Positions 44,673-53,241 of a stretch of DNA of 64,000 nucleotides are shown one piece after another; positions within the stretch are counted from its first letter, which is position 1, and each line of letters starts with the position of its first letter. This DNA is from Tardiphaga robiniae. Lineage in GTDB: Bacteria > Pseudomonadota > Alphaproteobacteria > Rhizobiales > Xanthobacteraceae. The translations under genes were made by a program, and so were the position numbers. Under the pieces are notes generated by a model. That model was not told the DNA's origin and ran no database searches. It saw nothing but the letters and a program-made list of their open reading frames with translations. The DNA is taken from positions 144,456-208,455 of the forward strand of contig NZ_JABMCJ010000072.1 of NCBI RefSeq assembly GCF_013359755.1, read 5' to 3'.

Positions 44673-45569
44673 ATGCACCACAGAGCGGAACGATCCGGAA
44701 AACGTCGCGCGCTACTCACGTCGCTCTTTGCGAGTGCGCTGTTGCTTGAGGGCATATGCACCGCGCTTGGCCAGACTGCTGCGACCGATGATCTCTCGAT
44801 CGAACTGGTCGATCCACAGTCGCTGCGTGTTTGCGCCGATCCGCGTAACATGCCGTTCTCGAACGAGAAGGGCGAGGGCTTGGAGAACAAGCTAGCCGAG
44901 CTGTTCGCAGCCAAGCTGAACAAGAAGCTCGATTACGTCTATTTCCCGCAGGCGACGGGCTTCGTTCGCATGACTCTCGGCGCGCATCGTTGCGATGTCA
45001 TCATGGGCTTCCCGCAGGGCGACGACCTCGTCCAGGGTACCAATCCCTATTACCGGACGGCCTATGCCCTGGTATCGAAGACCGGCGCCGGTCTCGATGA
45101 TGTCACGACACTGGATGACGCCAGGTTGAAGAGCAAGCATATCGGCATCGTGGCGGGGACGCCGCCGGCCACCAATATGGCGGTCAACGGCTTGATGGTG
45201 AATGCGAAGCCCTATCCGTTGGTGATCGATACCCGCATCGATTCATCGGCACTGGCCATGATCAAGGATCTCACAGCCGGCGATATCGACGCAGCGATCC
45301 TGTGGGGGCCTATGGCGGGCTTCTACGCCAAGAACGCCAATCCTCCGCTTCATGTCACGCCGCTGGTCAAGGAAACCACCGGGCCGCGCCTCGTCTATCG
45401 CATCGGCATGGGCGTGCGCTCCGCGGATCAGAACTGGAAGCGGCAGCTCAACCGGCTGATTCAGGAAAACCAGCCGGCCATCAACAAGGTCCTGCTCGAT
45501 TTCGGTGTTCCCATTCTCGATGAGAACAATCGTCCGATCGGGCCGGAGGCGGCGGCCAAGTCGCCGTGA
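44673..45569 (+). CDS. xoxJ: XoxJ / MxaJ-like periplasmic binding protein
   Basis: This 298-residue protein of the SBP_bac_3 fold has a signal sequence (LLTSLFASALLLEGICTALGQ). Family marks are LRVCADPRNMPFSNEKGEG, VYFPQATGFVRMTLGAHRC and AGDIDAAILWGPMAGFYA. It belongs to the quinoprotein-dehydrogenase-associated binding proteins. MxaJ and XoxJ are needed for methanol dehydrogenase function and are thought to help activate or mature the enzyme rather than import a solute. It is followed at once by the C-x3-C-W protein gene; the two are translationally linked. Confidence 0.92.
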   Translation: MHHRAERSGKRRALLTSLFASALLLEGICTALGQTAATDDLSIELVDPQSLRVCADPRNMPFSNEKGEGLENKLAELFAAKLNKKLDYVYFPQATGFVRMTLGAHRCDVIMGFPQGDDLVQGTNPYYRTAYALVSKTGAGLDDVTTLDDARLKSKHIGIVAGTPPATNMAVNGLMVNAKPYPLVIDTRIDSSALAMIKDLTAGDIDAAILWGPMAGFYAKNANPPLHVTPLVKETTGPRLVYRIGMGVRSADQNWKRQLNRLIQENQPAINKVLLDFGVPILDENNRPIGPEAAAKSP

Positions 45570-45571
45570 CC

Positions 45572-46126
45572 ATGCGTTACGCCATCCTTCTCGCGATGGC
45601 ACTGGTGATGGTCACGACGGCCCGGGCCCAGGATATCGTCCCCGAGCCCGACGACTATCGCACCGACAATTATCGCACGCCGGTGCCGGCGACGCTGAAA
45701 GGCGGACGCGTCATCACGACGAAAGACGCGGAGGCGATCTGGCGCGACAAACGTGGCGCTTTCATTGATGTCATGCCGCGTCCGCCGAAGCCGGCCAATC
45801 TGCCGCCGGAAACGGTCTGGCGCGACAAGCCGCGGCACAACATTCCGGGCAGCCTGTGGCTGCCCGACACCGGCTACGGCAGGCTGGCCACCGAGACCGA
45901 GGCCTATCTGCGGGATGGTCTCGCGCGCGCATCGGCCGGCAACCCCACTGCGCTTCTGGTGATCTACTGTCAGGCCGATTGCTGGATGTCGTGGAATGCC
46001 GCAAAGCGCGCGTTGTCCTATGGCTACAGCAATGTCGTCTGGTATCCGGAAGGCACCGACGGTTGGGAGCTGGAGGATCTACCGCTGGCGGATGCGCAGC
46101 CTGAACCGCGGCCGCCGGCAAACTAG
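45572..46126 (+). CDS. PQQ-associated C-x3-C-W motif protein (rhodanese-like)
   Basis: This 184-residue exported protein (signal ending TTARAQ) has a rhodanese-like layout and the motif YCQADCWMSWNAAKRA in place of the usual rhodanese active loop, followed by YGYSNVVWYPEGTDGWE. This matches the PQQ-dependent catabolism-associated CXXCW family. Two nearby Cys suggest thiol or redox chemistry. The start may be this ATG or the GTG two codons earlier, which overlaps the XoxJ stop. It works with XoxJ, SoxYZ-like and metallohydrolase proteins in quinoprotein function; its reaction is unknown. Confidence 0.87.
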   Translation: MRYAILLAMALVMVTTARAQDIVPEPDDYRTDNYRTPVPATLKGGRVITTKDAEAIWRDKRGAFIDVMPRPPKPANLPPETVWRDKPRHNIPGSLWLPDTGYGRLATETEAYLRDGLARASAGNPTALLVIYCQADCWMSWNAAKRALSYGYSNVVWYPEGTDGWELEDLPLADAQPEPRPPAN

Positions 46127-46220
46127 GGCGTGACCCCATAAACTTGGAGCGGACGGCAGACGCCCATCGCGGGGCGGCTAGCCATTGCATACGAGGAAGC
46201 CTTGGCAGAGATCGAGCTGG

Positions 46221-46814
46221 CTAATTCGTTCTCGGCGGCCAGCGCCGGGCCGCCAACCAGCCCGCCAGAGGCGCGCCAAAGGCCAGGCACCACATGAATT
46301 GCGCAACGAATGGAGCGACGGCGGCCATCACCGTTGCGAGCACGAGTGCAACGACCGGAAAGACCGCGATTGCCAGCAACTCGGAATTGCGGCGACCTCG
46401 CAGCGCCAGAGCCCATAGCAGCGCGTTCAAGCTGGCAATGACTGTCAGATGGAAGCCGTAGCTTACTGCGACGACACTATCGAGCCGATACGCGCCGTAA
46501 AGTCCATTCGTCACCGGAAGCATGACAATCGACAGCAGGAAGATCAGATTGAGGAAGACTTCGCCGCGGCTGCCTTCCGGCGCGAAAGTGAGTCGCCGAT
46601 GATGGCTGAGCCAGAACACGCCGGCCACGATGAAACTGATCATCAGCGCGATGACAGGTTGTGCGTAGGCACCGACAAGCTCCATCCAGGCCGGCGCTTT
46701 TGTGAACCTGCTGGCCTTCGGCAGATCGTAGGCGAGCAACGTCATCGCAACGCCGAAGATGGTGTTGCTCAACGCCTCCAATCGGCGCATTTTGAAAAGG
46801 CCGATCTGCTTCAA
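46221..46814 (-). CDS. TMEM175-family membrane protein (DUF1211)
   Basis: This 197-residue protein has about six membrane segments and the family's first-helix pattern LEALSNTIFGVAMTLLAYDL, which corresponds to the FSD-x6-MTLL filter helix of TMEM175 potassium channels. The usual FSD is LSN here. A second family mark is FWLSHHRRLTF after the third helix. The start is a TTG because GGGGGAG lies seven bases before it; an ATG eight codons later is the alternative. It sits between the XoxJ unit and the ABC operon with no obvious link to methanol oxidation. Confidence 0.85.
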   Translation of the reverse strand: MKQIGLFKMRRLEALSNTIFGVAMTLLAYDLPKASRFTKAPAWMELVGAYAQPVIALMISFIVAGVFWLSHHRRLTFAPEGSRGEVFLNLIFLLSIVMLPVTNGLYGAYRLDSVVAVSYGFHLTVIASLNALLWALALRGRRNSELLAIAVFPVVALVLATVMAAVAPFVAQFMWCLAFGAPLAGWLAARRWPPRTN

Positions 46815-47229
46815 GCTCGCTCCCCCTCAAAGCCGCCGGACACGAGACCTGGACATGCTTTCAGCTGCTGGATTGCGGGACATGGATTGCCGGTGTGGGC
46901 AAGGTAAGAAGTCGCGACGCTTCGATGGTGATCATCAAAGCACGTTGGTCGCTGTAGGGACAGGCCGCCATGTCCGAGTTCGGTCATTCACGTCGATTTT
47001 GGCATGTCCGGGATATGTCCGCTTACGGGGTGATCGCGGAAGTACGGTCCTCCGTTCTTTGCCGGTTGAAGGCACCGGCTTAGACGTGCTTCGAGCGTCC
47101 AAACCGGAACAATATCGGCGCGTCGCGACCTGATACGACGAACTCACAGCCAACTATCTGGCGTTCGTCAAACCCGCATCAATCCGAATTTGGCTATGCG
47201 CCAATGAGTCCCCAACCTGCCACGCGATA
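46815..47229. other. Gene-free stretch with degenerate repeat
   Basis: Several short open frames overlap here but none shows family features or a convincing ribosome-binding site. The part at 46970-47034 contains repeated ATGTCCG units and looks like a scattered repeat. The remainder shows nothing I can assign. Confidence 0.5.
46970..47034 (+). repeat. ATGTCCG-containing degenerate repeat
   Basis: ATGTCCG occurs at 46970, 47004 and 47015 within 50 bases, the last as ATGTCCGCTT, which also opens the hairpin at 18854. The context GGTCATTCACGTCGATTTTGG resembles a repeat that I remember as common in Bradyrhizobium-type genomes, often mis-annotated as small genes. The internal recurrence is direct; the wider family is from memory. 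Confidence 0.4.
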
Positions 47230-47838
47230 TCATTCCATCTCCTGCTGGATGGTGCGGCTGAGTGCGAACAGCCGCTGATCGATCAGCGTCGGCACCTCGC
47301 AGACGAAGGTGACGACGCGGCGCCGGTCGTCGAAGATGCGGGCTTCCCATAGCAGCTTGTTATTGAGTTCGTCGATCCTCGCCTGATCGGGTGGCGACGC
47401 GCTCTGCAGTGCCTGCAGCGCGGCCGTGTCGGCGCGGACCCGATCGGCCGCTTCGCGCTGTTTACGCGTGACGCGTTCGAGACCGGCCAGCACTGTCGCG
47501 CGCTGCGCGTTCAGGCTGTCGAACAGCCCGGCAAAGATCAGTTTGCCTGACCTGGCCTTGTCCGGCGATCGCGACAGAAAATCCGTGATCGCCTTCTGCG
47601 CTTCCTCAACGGGTACGCGCCGTGTCGCCAGACGTTCGACAAGCGCGCCGACCTCCACGTCGTCCTTCCAGGCGCTGGCGACATCGTCGATCGGCGGTCC
47701 GGCCCAGACGGCAGCCAGCGAGATTTCCGGCACCTTGGCCTGAACGCACGGCCAGTCGGGATAACGCGGATCGGCGGCCTGCGCAGTGCCCGACCAGATC
47801 AACACGAGTGCTGTGATAACGCCGATCGGTCTGTTCAT
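47230..47838 (-). CDS. Exported helical protein of the PQQ-associated ABC operon
   Basis: The 202-residue protein has a signal peptide (GVITALVLIWSGTAQA, cleaved before ADPRYP). A helical mature part follows, with two Cys (WPCVQAK and VTFVCEVP) and a coiled-coil-like centre (VTRKQREAADRVRADTAALQ). It overlaps the permease gene by four bases (ATGA), so it is coupled to the ABC transporter. Its place matches an exported protein in the lut operon of Methylorubrum extorquens (LutG-like by position). No function is known; it could be a periplasmic partner of the transporter. Confidence 0.78.
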   Translation of the reverse strand: MNRPIGVITALVLIWSGTAQAADPRYPDWPCVQAKVPEISLAAVWAGPPIDDVASAWKDDVEVGALVERLATRRVPVEEAQKAITDFLSRSPDKARSGKLIFAGLFDSLNAQRATVLAGLERVTRKQREAADRVRADTAALQALQSASPPDQARIDELNNKLLWEARIFDDRRRVVTFVCEVPTLIDQRLFALSRTIQQEME

Positions 47839-48683
47839 GTCTCGCCCCCGGCTGGTGCCCGGCGGGCAAGGCCGCGGCCGGGATCGTAAGCAATGATTGC
47901 AGCGATGGTGAAGACGGCGGTACAGCCCGCGACAACGGCAAGGGAGACCCAGTTGACCTTGTCATAGAGCGCGAAGCGGATCAGTTCGACCGCATGGGTG
48001 AAGGGATTGAACAGGCAGAGATAATAGAGCATCGGGCTGCCCTCTTGCACGCGCCACAAAGGATAAAGCGCGGACGACGCAAAGAACATCGGGAAGATCA
48101 CGAAGTTCATGACCCCCGCAAAATTCTCCAGTTGCTTGATGCGCGACGAGATCAGCATGCCCAGCGATCCCAGCATCAATCCGGACAGGATCAGTGCCGG
48201 TAGAACAGTGAGATAGCCAATGAGCGGCGGAGCGATGTCCCAGAACCACGCGATCAGGAGAAACGCATAGACCTGCAGCAGGGAGACGACTGTCCCGGCC
48301 AGCAATTTGCAGACCAACAGGAACCAGCGCGGCAGCGGGCTGACCAGAAGCGTCCGCATATTCCCCATCTCGCGGTCATAGACCATCGACAACGAGGACT
48401 GCATGCCGTTGAACAACTGGATCATCGCGATAAGACCGGGCGCGATATAGACCTCATAGAGAATATAGGTCTCGTAAGGCGGGATGATCGAGATACCGAG
48501 CACCTGCCGAAAGCCGGCGGCGAAAATGAACAGCCAGACCAGCGGACGCACCAGCGCCGAGACGAAACGTTCGCGCTGATGCAGGAAGCGCAGCGCCTCC
48601 CGCCACAGGATGCCGTTGAGACAGGTGACATAATTGCCAAAACCCAGCTTGCGACGCTCATGCGCGACGAATGTCGTACTCAC
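47835..48683 (-). CDS. ABC-2 type permease, PQQ-alcohol dehydrogenase associated
   Basis: The 282-residue membrane protein has six hydrophobic segments and the ABC-2 pattern (FVSALVRPLVWLFIFAAGF, YDREMGNMRTLLVSPLPRW, LFNPFTHAVELIRFAL). It belongs to the permease family found beside PQQ-dependent alcohol dehydrogenases and, in Methylorubrum, to the lanthanide transport operon (LutF-like). It overlaps the ATPase gene upstream and the exported protein gene downstream by four bases each. ABC-2 permeases are often exporters, although the operon also has a binding protein, so direction is uncertain. Confidence 0.9.
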   Translation of the reverse strand: MSTTFVAHERRKLGFGNYVTCLNGILWREALRFLHQRERFVSALVRPLVWLFIFAAGFRQVLGISIIPPYETYILYEVYIAPGLIAMIQLFNGMQSSLSMVYDREMGNMRTLLVSPLPRWFLLVCKLLAGTVVSLLQVYAFLLIAWFWDIAPPLIGYLTVLPALILSGLMLGSLGMLISSRIKQLENFAGVMNFVIFPMFFASSALYPLWRVQEGSPMLYYLCLFNPFTHAVELIRFALYDKVNWVSLAVVAGCTAVFTIAAIIAYDPGRGLARRAPAGGET

Positions 48684-49501
48684 GATGACCTCCCGTGCCG
48701 ATCGGCCGCCTCGGTCATGCTGCGGAAAGCCATGTCGAAATTGGCAGCGCCGGTTTCGCTCAGGATCTGCGTCACGGAACCGCGTGCAAGCACATGGCCG
48801 CCATGCAGCACGACGAGATCGTCGCTGGCAGTAATCTCGTCAAACAGATGTGTTGCCCACAGCACGCCGATGCCTTGTTCCGCGACCAGCATCCGGACAT
48901 GCGCAAGAATATCGGCGCGAGCCTGCACGTCGAGCCCAACGGTCGCTTCGTCCAGCAACAGCAGCCGCGGCCGGTGCAGCAGTGCGCGGGCAATCTCGAG
49001 ACGTCGCATCTGTCCGCCGGAGAGATCGCGCACCCGGCTGTTCACCCGGTCGGCAAGGCCGATGCGTGCAATCACCTCGTCGCCGCGCAGCCGGGCCTCG
49101 CGCCGCGCGATGCCCTGCAGCGCGGCATGATAGAGCAGGTTCTGCATGACAGACAGATCGAGATCGAGCGTACGCGGCTGAAACACCACGCCAAGCAGCC
49201 GCAAGGCATCGCTCGGCGCATCGCTGATGTCGTGGCCGAATACGCTGATCCGTCCAGTTTGAATGCCGAACAGCCGGGTGATCAGCGCTATCAGCGTACT
49301 CTTGCCCGCGCCATTGAGGCCGAGCAGAGCCGTGAAACTCGCCGGTGCGACATTGAAAGAGACATCCGAGAGCGCCTGCCGACGACCATAGCAATGGCTG
49401 ATGCCTGCGACCGACAGAGCGGGTGTCAACGCCGGCGCGTCAATCGGCTCCGGCGCGTCGTGCGCGATCTGGTCAGGGCGGGATGTGTTGATCGTGGTCA
49501 T
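48680..49501 (-). CDS. ABC ATPase, PQQ-alcohol dehydrogenase associated
   Basis: This 273-residue ATPase has Walker A GLNGAGKST, signature LSGGQMRRLEIARAL and Walker B LLLDEATVGLD, with the H-loop in WATHLFDE. The first 28 residues are a polar extension before the core domain. The DEAT form and the operon place it with the PQQ-associated (LutE-like) ATPases. It overlaps both neighbours by four bases, so all five genes of the operon are tightly coupled. It should power the ABC-2 permease. Confidence 0.92.
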   Translation of the reverse strand: MTTINTSRPDQIAHDAPEPIDAPALTPALSVAGISHCYGRRQALSDVSFNVAPASFTALLGLNGAGKSTLIALITRLFGIQTGRISVFGHDISDAPSDALRLLGVVFQPRTLDLDLSVMQNLLYHAALQGIARREARLRGDEVIARIGLADRVNSRVRDLSGGQMRRLEIARALLHRPRLLLLDEATVGLDVQARADILAHVRMLVAEQGIGVLWATHLFDEITASDDLVVLHGGHVLARGSVTQILSETGAANFDMAFRSMTEAADRHGRSS

Positions 49502-50490
49502 GGCCGTGCCATGGCGATGCCCCAGGGCAATTCGCCGACCTGAATGGTCTTGATGACCTTTTGTGCCGCCACGTCGATCACCGAGACATCGTTGGAGACG
49601 CCATTGGTGACCAGCAGATATTTCTCATCGGGGGTAAACGCCATGTGCCAGACCCGCTGGCCCACCAGCAGATACTTGATCACTTTGTGGGTCGCCGCAT
49701 CGACGACCGCGATCCGGTTGGCGGGGCCGAGCGCGATGAACGCGATCTTGGCATCCCGGGTCATGCCGATGCCGACCGGCTGAATGGCTTCGCGCCGCAG
49801 ACCGGGAATGTTGAACTCGATCTTGTCGGTCACGACCCGCTTGGCGGGATCGATCACGGACACGGTGCCGCCGATCTCTGAGGACACCCACAGTTCCGAG
49901 CCGTCGCGCTTGAATTCGGCGAAGCGCGGACGCGCGTCGACCAGGACATTCGCCACGATCTGGCGCGTCGCGGTGTCGATGAAATGCGCCATATTGGTGG
50001 TTTCGGACGTGTTGATCAGGATCTTGCCGTCAGGGCTGATCGCCATGCCTTCGGGCTCGACACCGACCTGCACGTCGCCCATGCGCACGCGTTTTTCGAG
50101 ATCGATCACGGTCACCGTGTTGTCGTTCTCGTTGGCGACATAGAGAACCTTGCCTGCGGCATCCTGGGTGAAAAGCTCAGGATCAGGACCGGACGGCAGC
50201 GAGTCGACCACCTTCTGGCTGGCGACGTCGATGATCTGGATGGTGTCGTCGTCGCCGACCGCGACCAGGACCGATTTGCCATCGCGCGTCAGTTCGATGC
50301 CGCGCGGACGCTGACCGACCTTGATGGTCGCGGTGACGGTCCAGCTATCGGTGTCGATCACCGAAACGGTGTTGCTCTTCTCGTTCGACACATAAGCGAG
50401 AAAGGCCGATGCAGGTACTGCCGTCGCAAGCCAAGTCGCTGCTCCACACAGCCAGACACGACACAGCATCTTCGATCTGTTCATCATCAT
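49498..50490 (-). CDS. Exported YVTN beta-propeller protein of the ABC operon
   Basis: This 330-residue protein has a signal peptide (LCGAATWLATAVPASA) and seven or so repeats of the YVTN type (LAYVSNEKSNTVSVIDTD, VLYVANENDNTVTVIDLE, LLVTNGVSNDVSVIDVA), forming a beta-propeller. It fits the PQQ-ABC-linked repeat family found with alcohol dehydrogenases (LutB/D-like). Three in-frame ATG codons overlap the stop of the binding protein gene; the first is chosen. A longer frame running back to 50865 is rejected because it reads antisense-like residues through the binding protein gene. It may bind a metal or a partner protein in the periplasm. Confidence 0.9.
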   Translation of the reverse strand: MMMNRSKMLCRVWLCGAATWLATAVPASAFLAYVSNEKSNTVSVIDTDSWTVTATIKVGQRPRGIELTRDGKSVLVAVGDDDTIQIIDVASQKVVDSLPSGPDPELFTQDAAGKVLYVANENDNTVTVIDLEKRVRMGDVQVGVEPEGMAISPDGKILINTSETTNMAHFIDTATRQIVANVLVDARPRFAEFKRDGSELWVSSEIGGTVSVIDPAKRVVTDKIEFNIPGLRREAIQPVGIGMTRDAKIAFIALGPANRIAVVDAATHKVIKYLLVGQRVWHMAFTPDEKYLLVTNGVSNDVSVIDVAAQKVIKTIQVGELPWGIAMARP

Positions 50491-51668
50491 TGCAGCCTGC
50501 ATTTGCTTTCCGGACGATCTATACCGAGCGTGTCGAGCTCCGAAACCTGATGCAGGAAGCCGTCCTGCGGCGAGACCGAGATCACCATGCGCCCGTCGAC
50601 CAGCAGGATCGGCTGGCGTAGCTGCAGGTTCCAGTCGCGGATCGTGAGCCGCTGCCCCTTGAAACCGGCGATGGAGAAATCGGGCGACTTCAGAAACGCC
50701 AGAATGGCTTTGCCGTCGCCCGAATTCGTGCGGGACGCGGCTTCGCCGATCATGCGGGTCGCAAGCCAGGCCTGCATGTCGCGCGCTGTCATGCGGCGCG
50801 CATTCAGTTTGGTGAAGCGGTTCTGGATCTGCACGGCGCCCCATTGATCCTGTGCAGCATGCCAACTGGTCGGCACCAGACCCGCCGATCCCGCAACCGG
50901 CCGCGGATCCCAGGTGCGATAGGGCAAATAGGAGGCGAAGACTTCGCTCTCGTCGGCGGCGATCATGACGTCATAGGCCGGTGCCTGTTGCGTGAAGACC
51001 GGGATTTGGCGCTGGATCAATGTGACGCCGCTATCGGTGCGCCGCGCGCCGCCAGTGTCCTCGAAGACGCGTTCCTGCACGATCTTTGCGCCGAACCGGG
51101 CGGCGGCCCGGCGATAGGCGTCGGCTTCAAGCCGATCGTCGTCATGCGAGCCGACCACGAGTAGCCAGCGTTTCCACTGCTTCCACACCAGATACTGCGC
51201 CAGCGCATCCGCCAGCATCGATCGCGTCGGCGCAATATGGATCACATTGGCACGGCAGTCCGCCTCGCGCAGCCGATCGTCGGCGGCACCCACATTGAAC
51301 AGGATGCCGCCGCGGTCACGCACCGCGTCGGCCGCCTGCAGCAATGCATCGGGCGGCAGGTCGGCAATGATGAAGGTGTTGCGGCCAGCGAGATCGCGTG
51401 CGGCTCCGGCGACATCGTCGCCCTCCTTCACACGAATCTCCTCCAGCCCGAACTGCTGCTTCAGGAACTTGCCCGTGGTGTTGTTGTCCTCGATGGCGAG
51501 CCGCGCGCCGGCGATGCCATCGTTCTCGGACGGTAATTCGACCAGCGAAAGAGTTGCCTTGATACCGGCCTGACCGAGATAACCGATGCTGATCGTCAGC
51601 GGTTCGGCCGCCAACGCAGACGACGTCACGGCGCAGAGACTGATCGCGCCGATCAACCACCGTATCAT
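50487..51668 (-). CDS. ABC substrate-binding protein, PQQ-alcohol dehydrogenase associated
   Basis: The 393-residue periplasmic protein of type I binding fold (branched-chain class) has a signal peptide (WLIGAISLCAVTSSALA). It carries LTISIGYLGQAG, then LAIEDNNTTGKFLKQQFG and PPDALLQAADAVRDRGG. It matches the binding proteins linked to PQQ-dependent alcohol oxidation and corresponds by family and place to LutA of the lanthanide uptake operon. The ATG at 51666-51668 has GGAGGGAAC upstream. It is first in a five-gene operon. Lanthanide or lanthanophore binding is inferred from the Methylorubrum system only. Confidence 0.88.
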   Translation of the reverse strand: MIRWLIGAISLCAVTSSALAAEPLTISIGYLGQAGIKATLSLVELPSENDGIAGARLAIEDNNTTGKFLKQQFGLEEIRVKEGDDVAGAARDLAGRNTFIIADLPPDALLQAADAVRDRGGILFNVGAADDRLREADCRANVIHIAPTRSMLADALAQYLVWKQWKRWLLVVGSHDDDRLEADAYRRAAARFGAKIVQERVFEDTGGARRTDSGVTLIQRQIPVFTQQAPAYDVMIAADESEVFASYLPYRTWDPRPVAGSAGLVPTSWHAAQDQWGAVQIQNRFTKLNARRMTARDMQAWLATRMIGEAASRTNSGDGKAILAFLKSPDFSIAGFKGQRLTIRDWNLQLRQPILLVDGRMVISVSPQDGFLHQVSELDTLGIDRPESKCRLQ

Positions 51669-51798
51669 GTTCCCTCCGGCTACTCCTTCCCGGCTTGGCG
51701 CCGGTGAAGGGTCTCGTGCTTGAAACATGAACCAATTATCGTAGCTTGCAACCTCGGATTCTGCCGACGCGTTGCATTTTAATGATGCGAGGTCCGCG

Positions 51799-52311
51799 AT
51801 GAGAGCCCTATCGATCCCCGTGCTGTTACTGATGATGACAGCGACGGCTCACGCCGCAGCGCCTAAAGTGGCGGTGTTCAATTTCGAATGGCTGGACACG
51901 AGCCTCGAAGGCGAGGTGAAGGGACGCCGCAGCGACGAGCAGGCAAGACTACTCCATGCTGCCGACCAGCTTCGCGAGGAGATGAAGCAATCCGGCCGTT
52001 TCGAGCTGCTGGACATGTCATCCCTCAATGTTGCGGCGCAAGGCCGGAACTTGCAGGCATGCGGCGGCTGTGACGTACAACTCGCGCAGCAGATCGGTGC
52101 CGACCTCGTCATTACGGGGCTCGTACAGAAGGTCTCGAACCTGATCCTCAATATGAACATCACCCTGCGGAATGTTCACACCGGGCGGCTGGTCGCCACA
52201 ATGAGCGCTGACCTGCGCGGCAACACCGACGAAAGCTGGTCGCGCGCGACGAGCTATCTGGTGCGCAACCGCCTGCTTGCTCCGAATTACGGTGCCCCGC
52301 AGCCGCAGTAA
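51799..52311 (+). CDS. DUF3280-like exported protein
   Basis: This 170-residue protein has a signal peptide (SIPVLLLMMTATAHAA). Its mature domain shows KVAVFNFEWLDTSLEGEV, a Cys pair in CGGCDVQLAQQIGADLVITG and VSNLILNMNITLRNV. This is the pattern of a conserved family, as I remember DUF3280 or DUF2380, seen with PQQ-associated ABC operons. The ATG at 51799 was chosen over one nine codons earlier as it gives a clean signal. It is divergent from the ABC operon and converges with fghA. Its function is unknown; the CGGC motif could bind metal or haem. Confidence 0.82.
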   Translation: MRALSIPVLLLMMTATAHAAAPKVAVFNFEWLDTSLEGEVKGRRSDEQARLLHAADQLREEMKQSGRFELLDMSSLNVAAQGRNLQACGGCDVQLAQQIGADLVITGLVQKVSNLILNMNITLRNVHTGRLVATMSADLRGNTDESWSRATSYLVRNRLLAPNYGAPQPQ

Positions 52312-52324
52312 TGCGAACCGCAAC

Positions 52325-53170
52325 TCACCTTTCGAGCCGCGTCGCGTGCCAGCGCAGATGGTCGGCCATGAAGGTCGAGATGAAATAGTAGCTGTGATCG
52401 TAGCCGGGCTGGTGGCGCAGCGTCAGCGGAATGCCTGCCTTGTCGCAGGCGCTCTGCAACAGTTCGGGCCGCAATTGTTCGGCCAGAAAATTGTCGGCGT
52501 CGCCCTGATCGACCAGAAATTCGGGGAATCGCGCGCCGTCCTCAATCAGGGCAACCGCATCGTGCTTTCGCCAGGCAGACTTGTCGTCGCCGAGATAGCC
52601 GCCCAGCGCCTTGATTCCCCACGGCACTTGCGACGGCGCCACGATCGGAGCGAACGCGCTGGCCGCGCGGTAGCGATCAGGATGACGCAGCGCAATGGTC
52701 AGCGCGCCATGCCCGCCCATGGAATGGCCGAGAATCGACTGACGACTGCTATCGACCGGGAATTGATCGGCCACGAGCTGCGGCAGCTCCTCGGTGACAT
52801 AACTCCACATGCGATAGTTGCGCGCATACGGCTCCTGGGTGGCATCGATGTAAAAGCCGGCACCCAGCCCGAAGTCATAGGCATTGTCGGCGTCACCGGG
52901 AACATCGGCACCGCGCGGGCTGGTGTCCGGCGCAATGAAGATCAGCCCCAATTCGGCGCATGCGGCGCGAAACTCGCCCTTTTCGGTGACATTGGCGTGG
53001 GTGCAGGTGAGGCCCGAGAGATACCAGACCACGGGCAGCCTGACGCCGTCCTGATGCGGCGGCACATAGACCGAAAATGTCATGTCAGTTCCGGTCGCGC
53101 GACTGGCGTGTTTGTAGACACCCTGCGTGCCGCCATATGATCGATTAAGAGAAACTGTCTGCATGGTCAT
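52325..53170 (-). CDS. fghA: S-formylglutathione hydrolase
   Basis: This 281-residue alpha/beta-hydrolase converts S-formylglutathione to formate and glutathione, the third step after Gfa and FrmA. The nucleophile is Ser150 in GHSMGGHG; the acid is in FLVDQGDAD and the His in GYDHSYYF. The oxyanion region SGLTCTHAN is also typical of this esterase D family. A second ATG two codons later is possible. It lies between the lut-like genes and the two-component system, about 16 kb from frmA, but clearly completes the pathway. Confidence 0.96.
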   Translation of the reverse strand: MTMQTVSLNRSYGGTQGVYKHASRATGTDMTFSVYVPPHQDGVRLPVVWYLSGLTCTHANVTEKGEFRAACAELGLIFIAPDTSPRGADVPGDADNAYDFGLGAGFYIDATQEPYARNYRMWSYVTEELPQLVADQFPVDSSRQSILGHSMGGHGALTIALRHPDRYRAASAFAPIVAPSQVPWGIKALGGYLGDDKSAWRKHDAVALIEDGARFPEFLVDQGDADNFLAEQLRPELLQSACDKAGIPLTLRHQPGYDHSYYFISTFMADHLRWHATRLER

Positions 53171-53241
53171 GACTTTACAGGTTGGGTGCGGCAGCGATAC
53201 GACATCGCCGAAACAAGTGATGTCTGGTCAGGGACGCCCGG

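Noticed and set aside
46815..47229. Short open frames between the TMEM175-like gene and the ABC operon
   Set aside because: They overlap one another, lack ribosome-binding sites and protein-like composition, and partly consist of the ATGTCCG repeat.
49498..50865. Extended beta-propeller gene starting at 50865
   Set aside because: The first 120 or so residues would be read through the binding protein gene in another frame and show no signal peptide; the ATG cluster at 50490 gives one.
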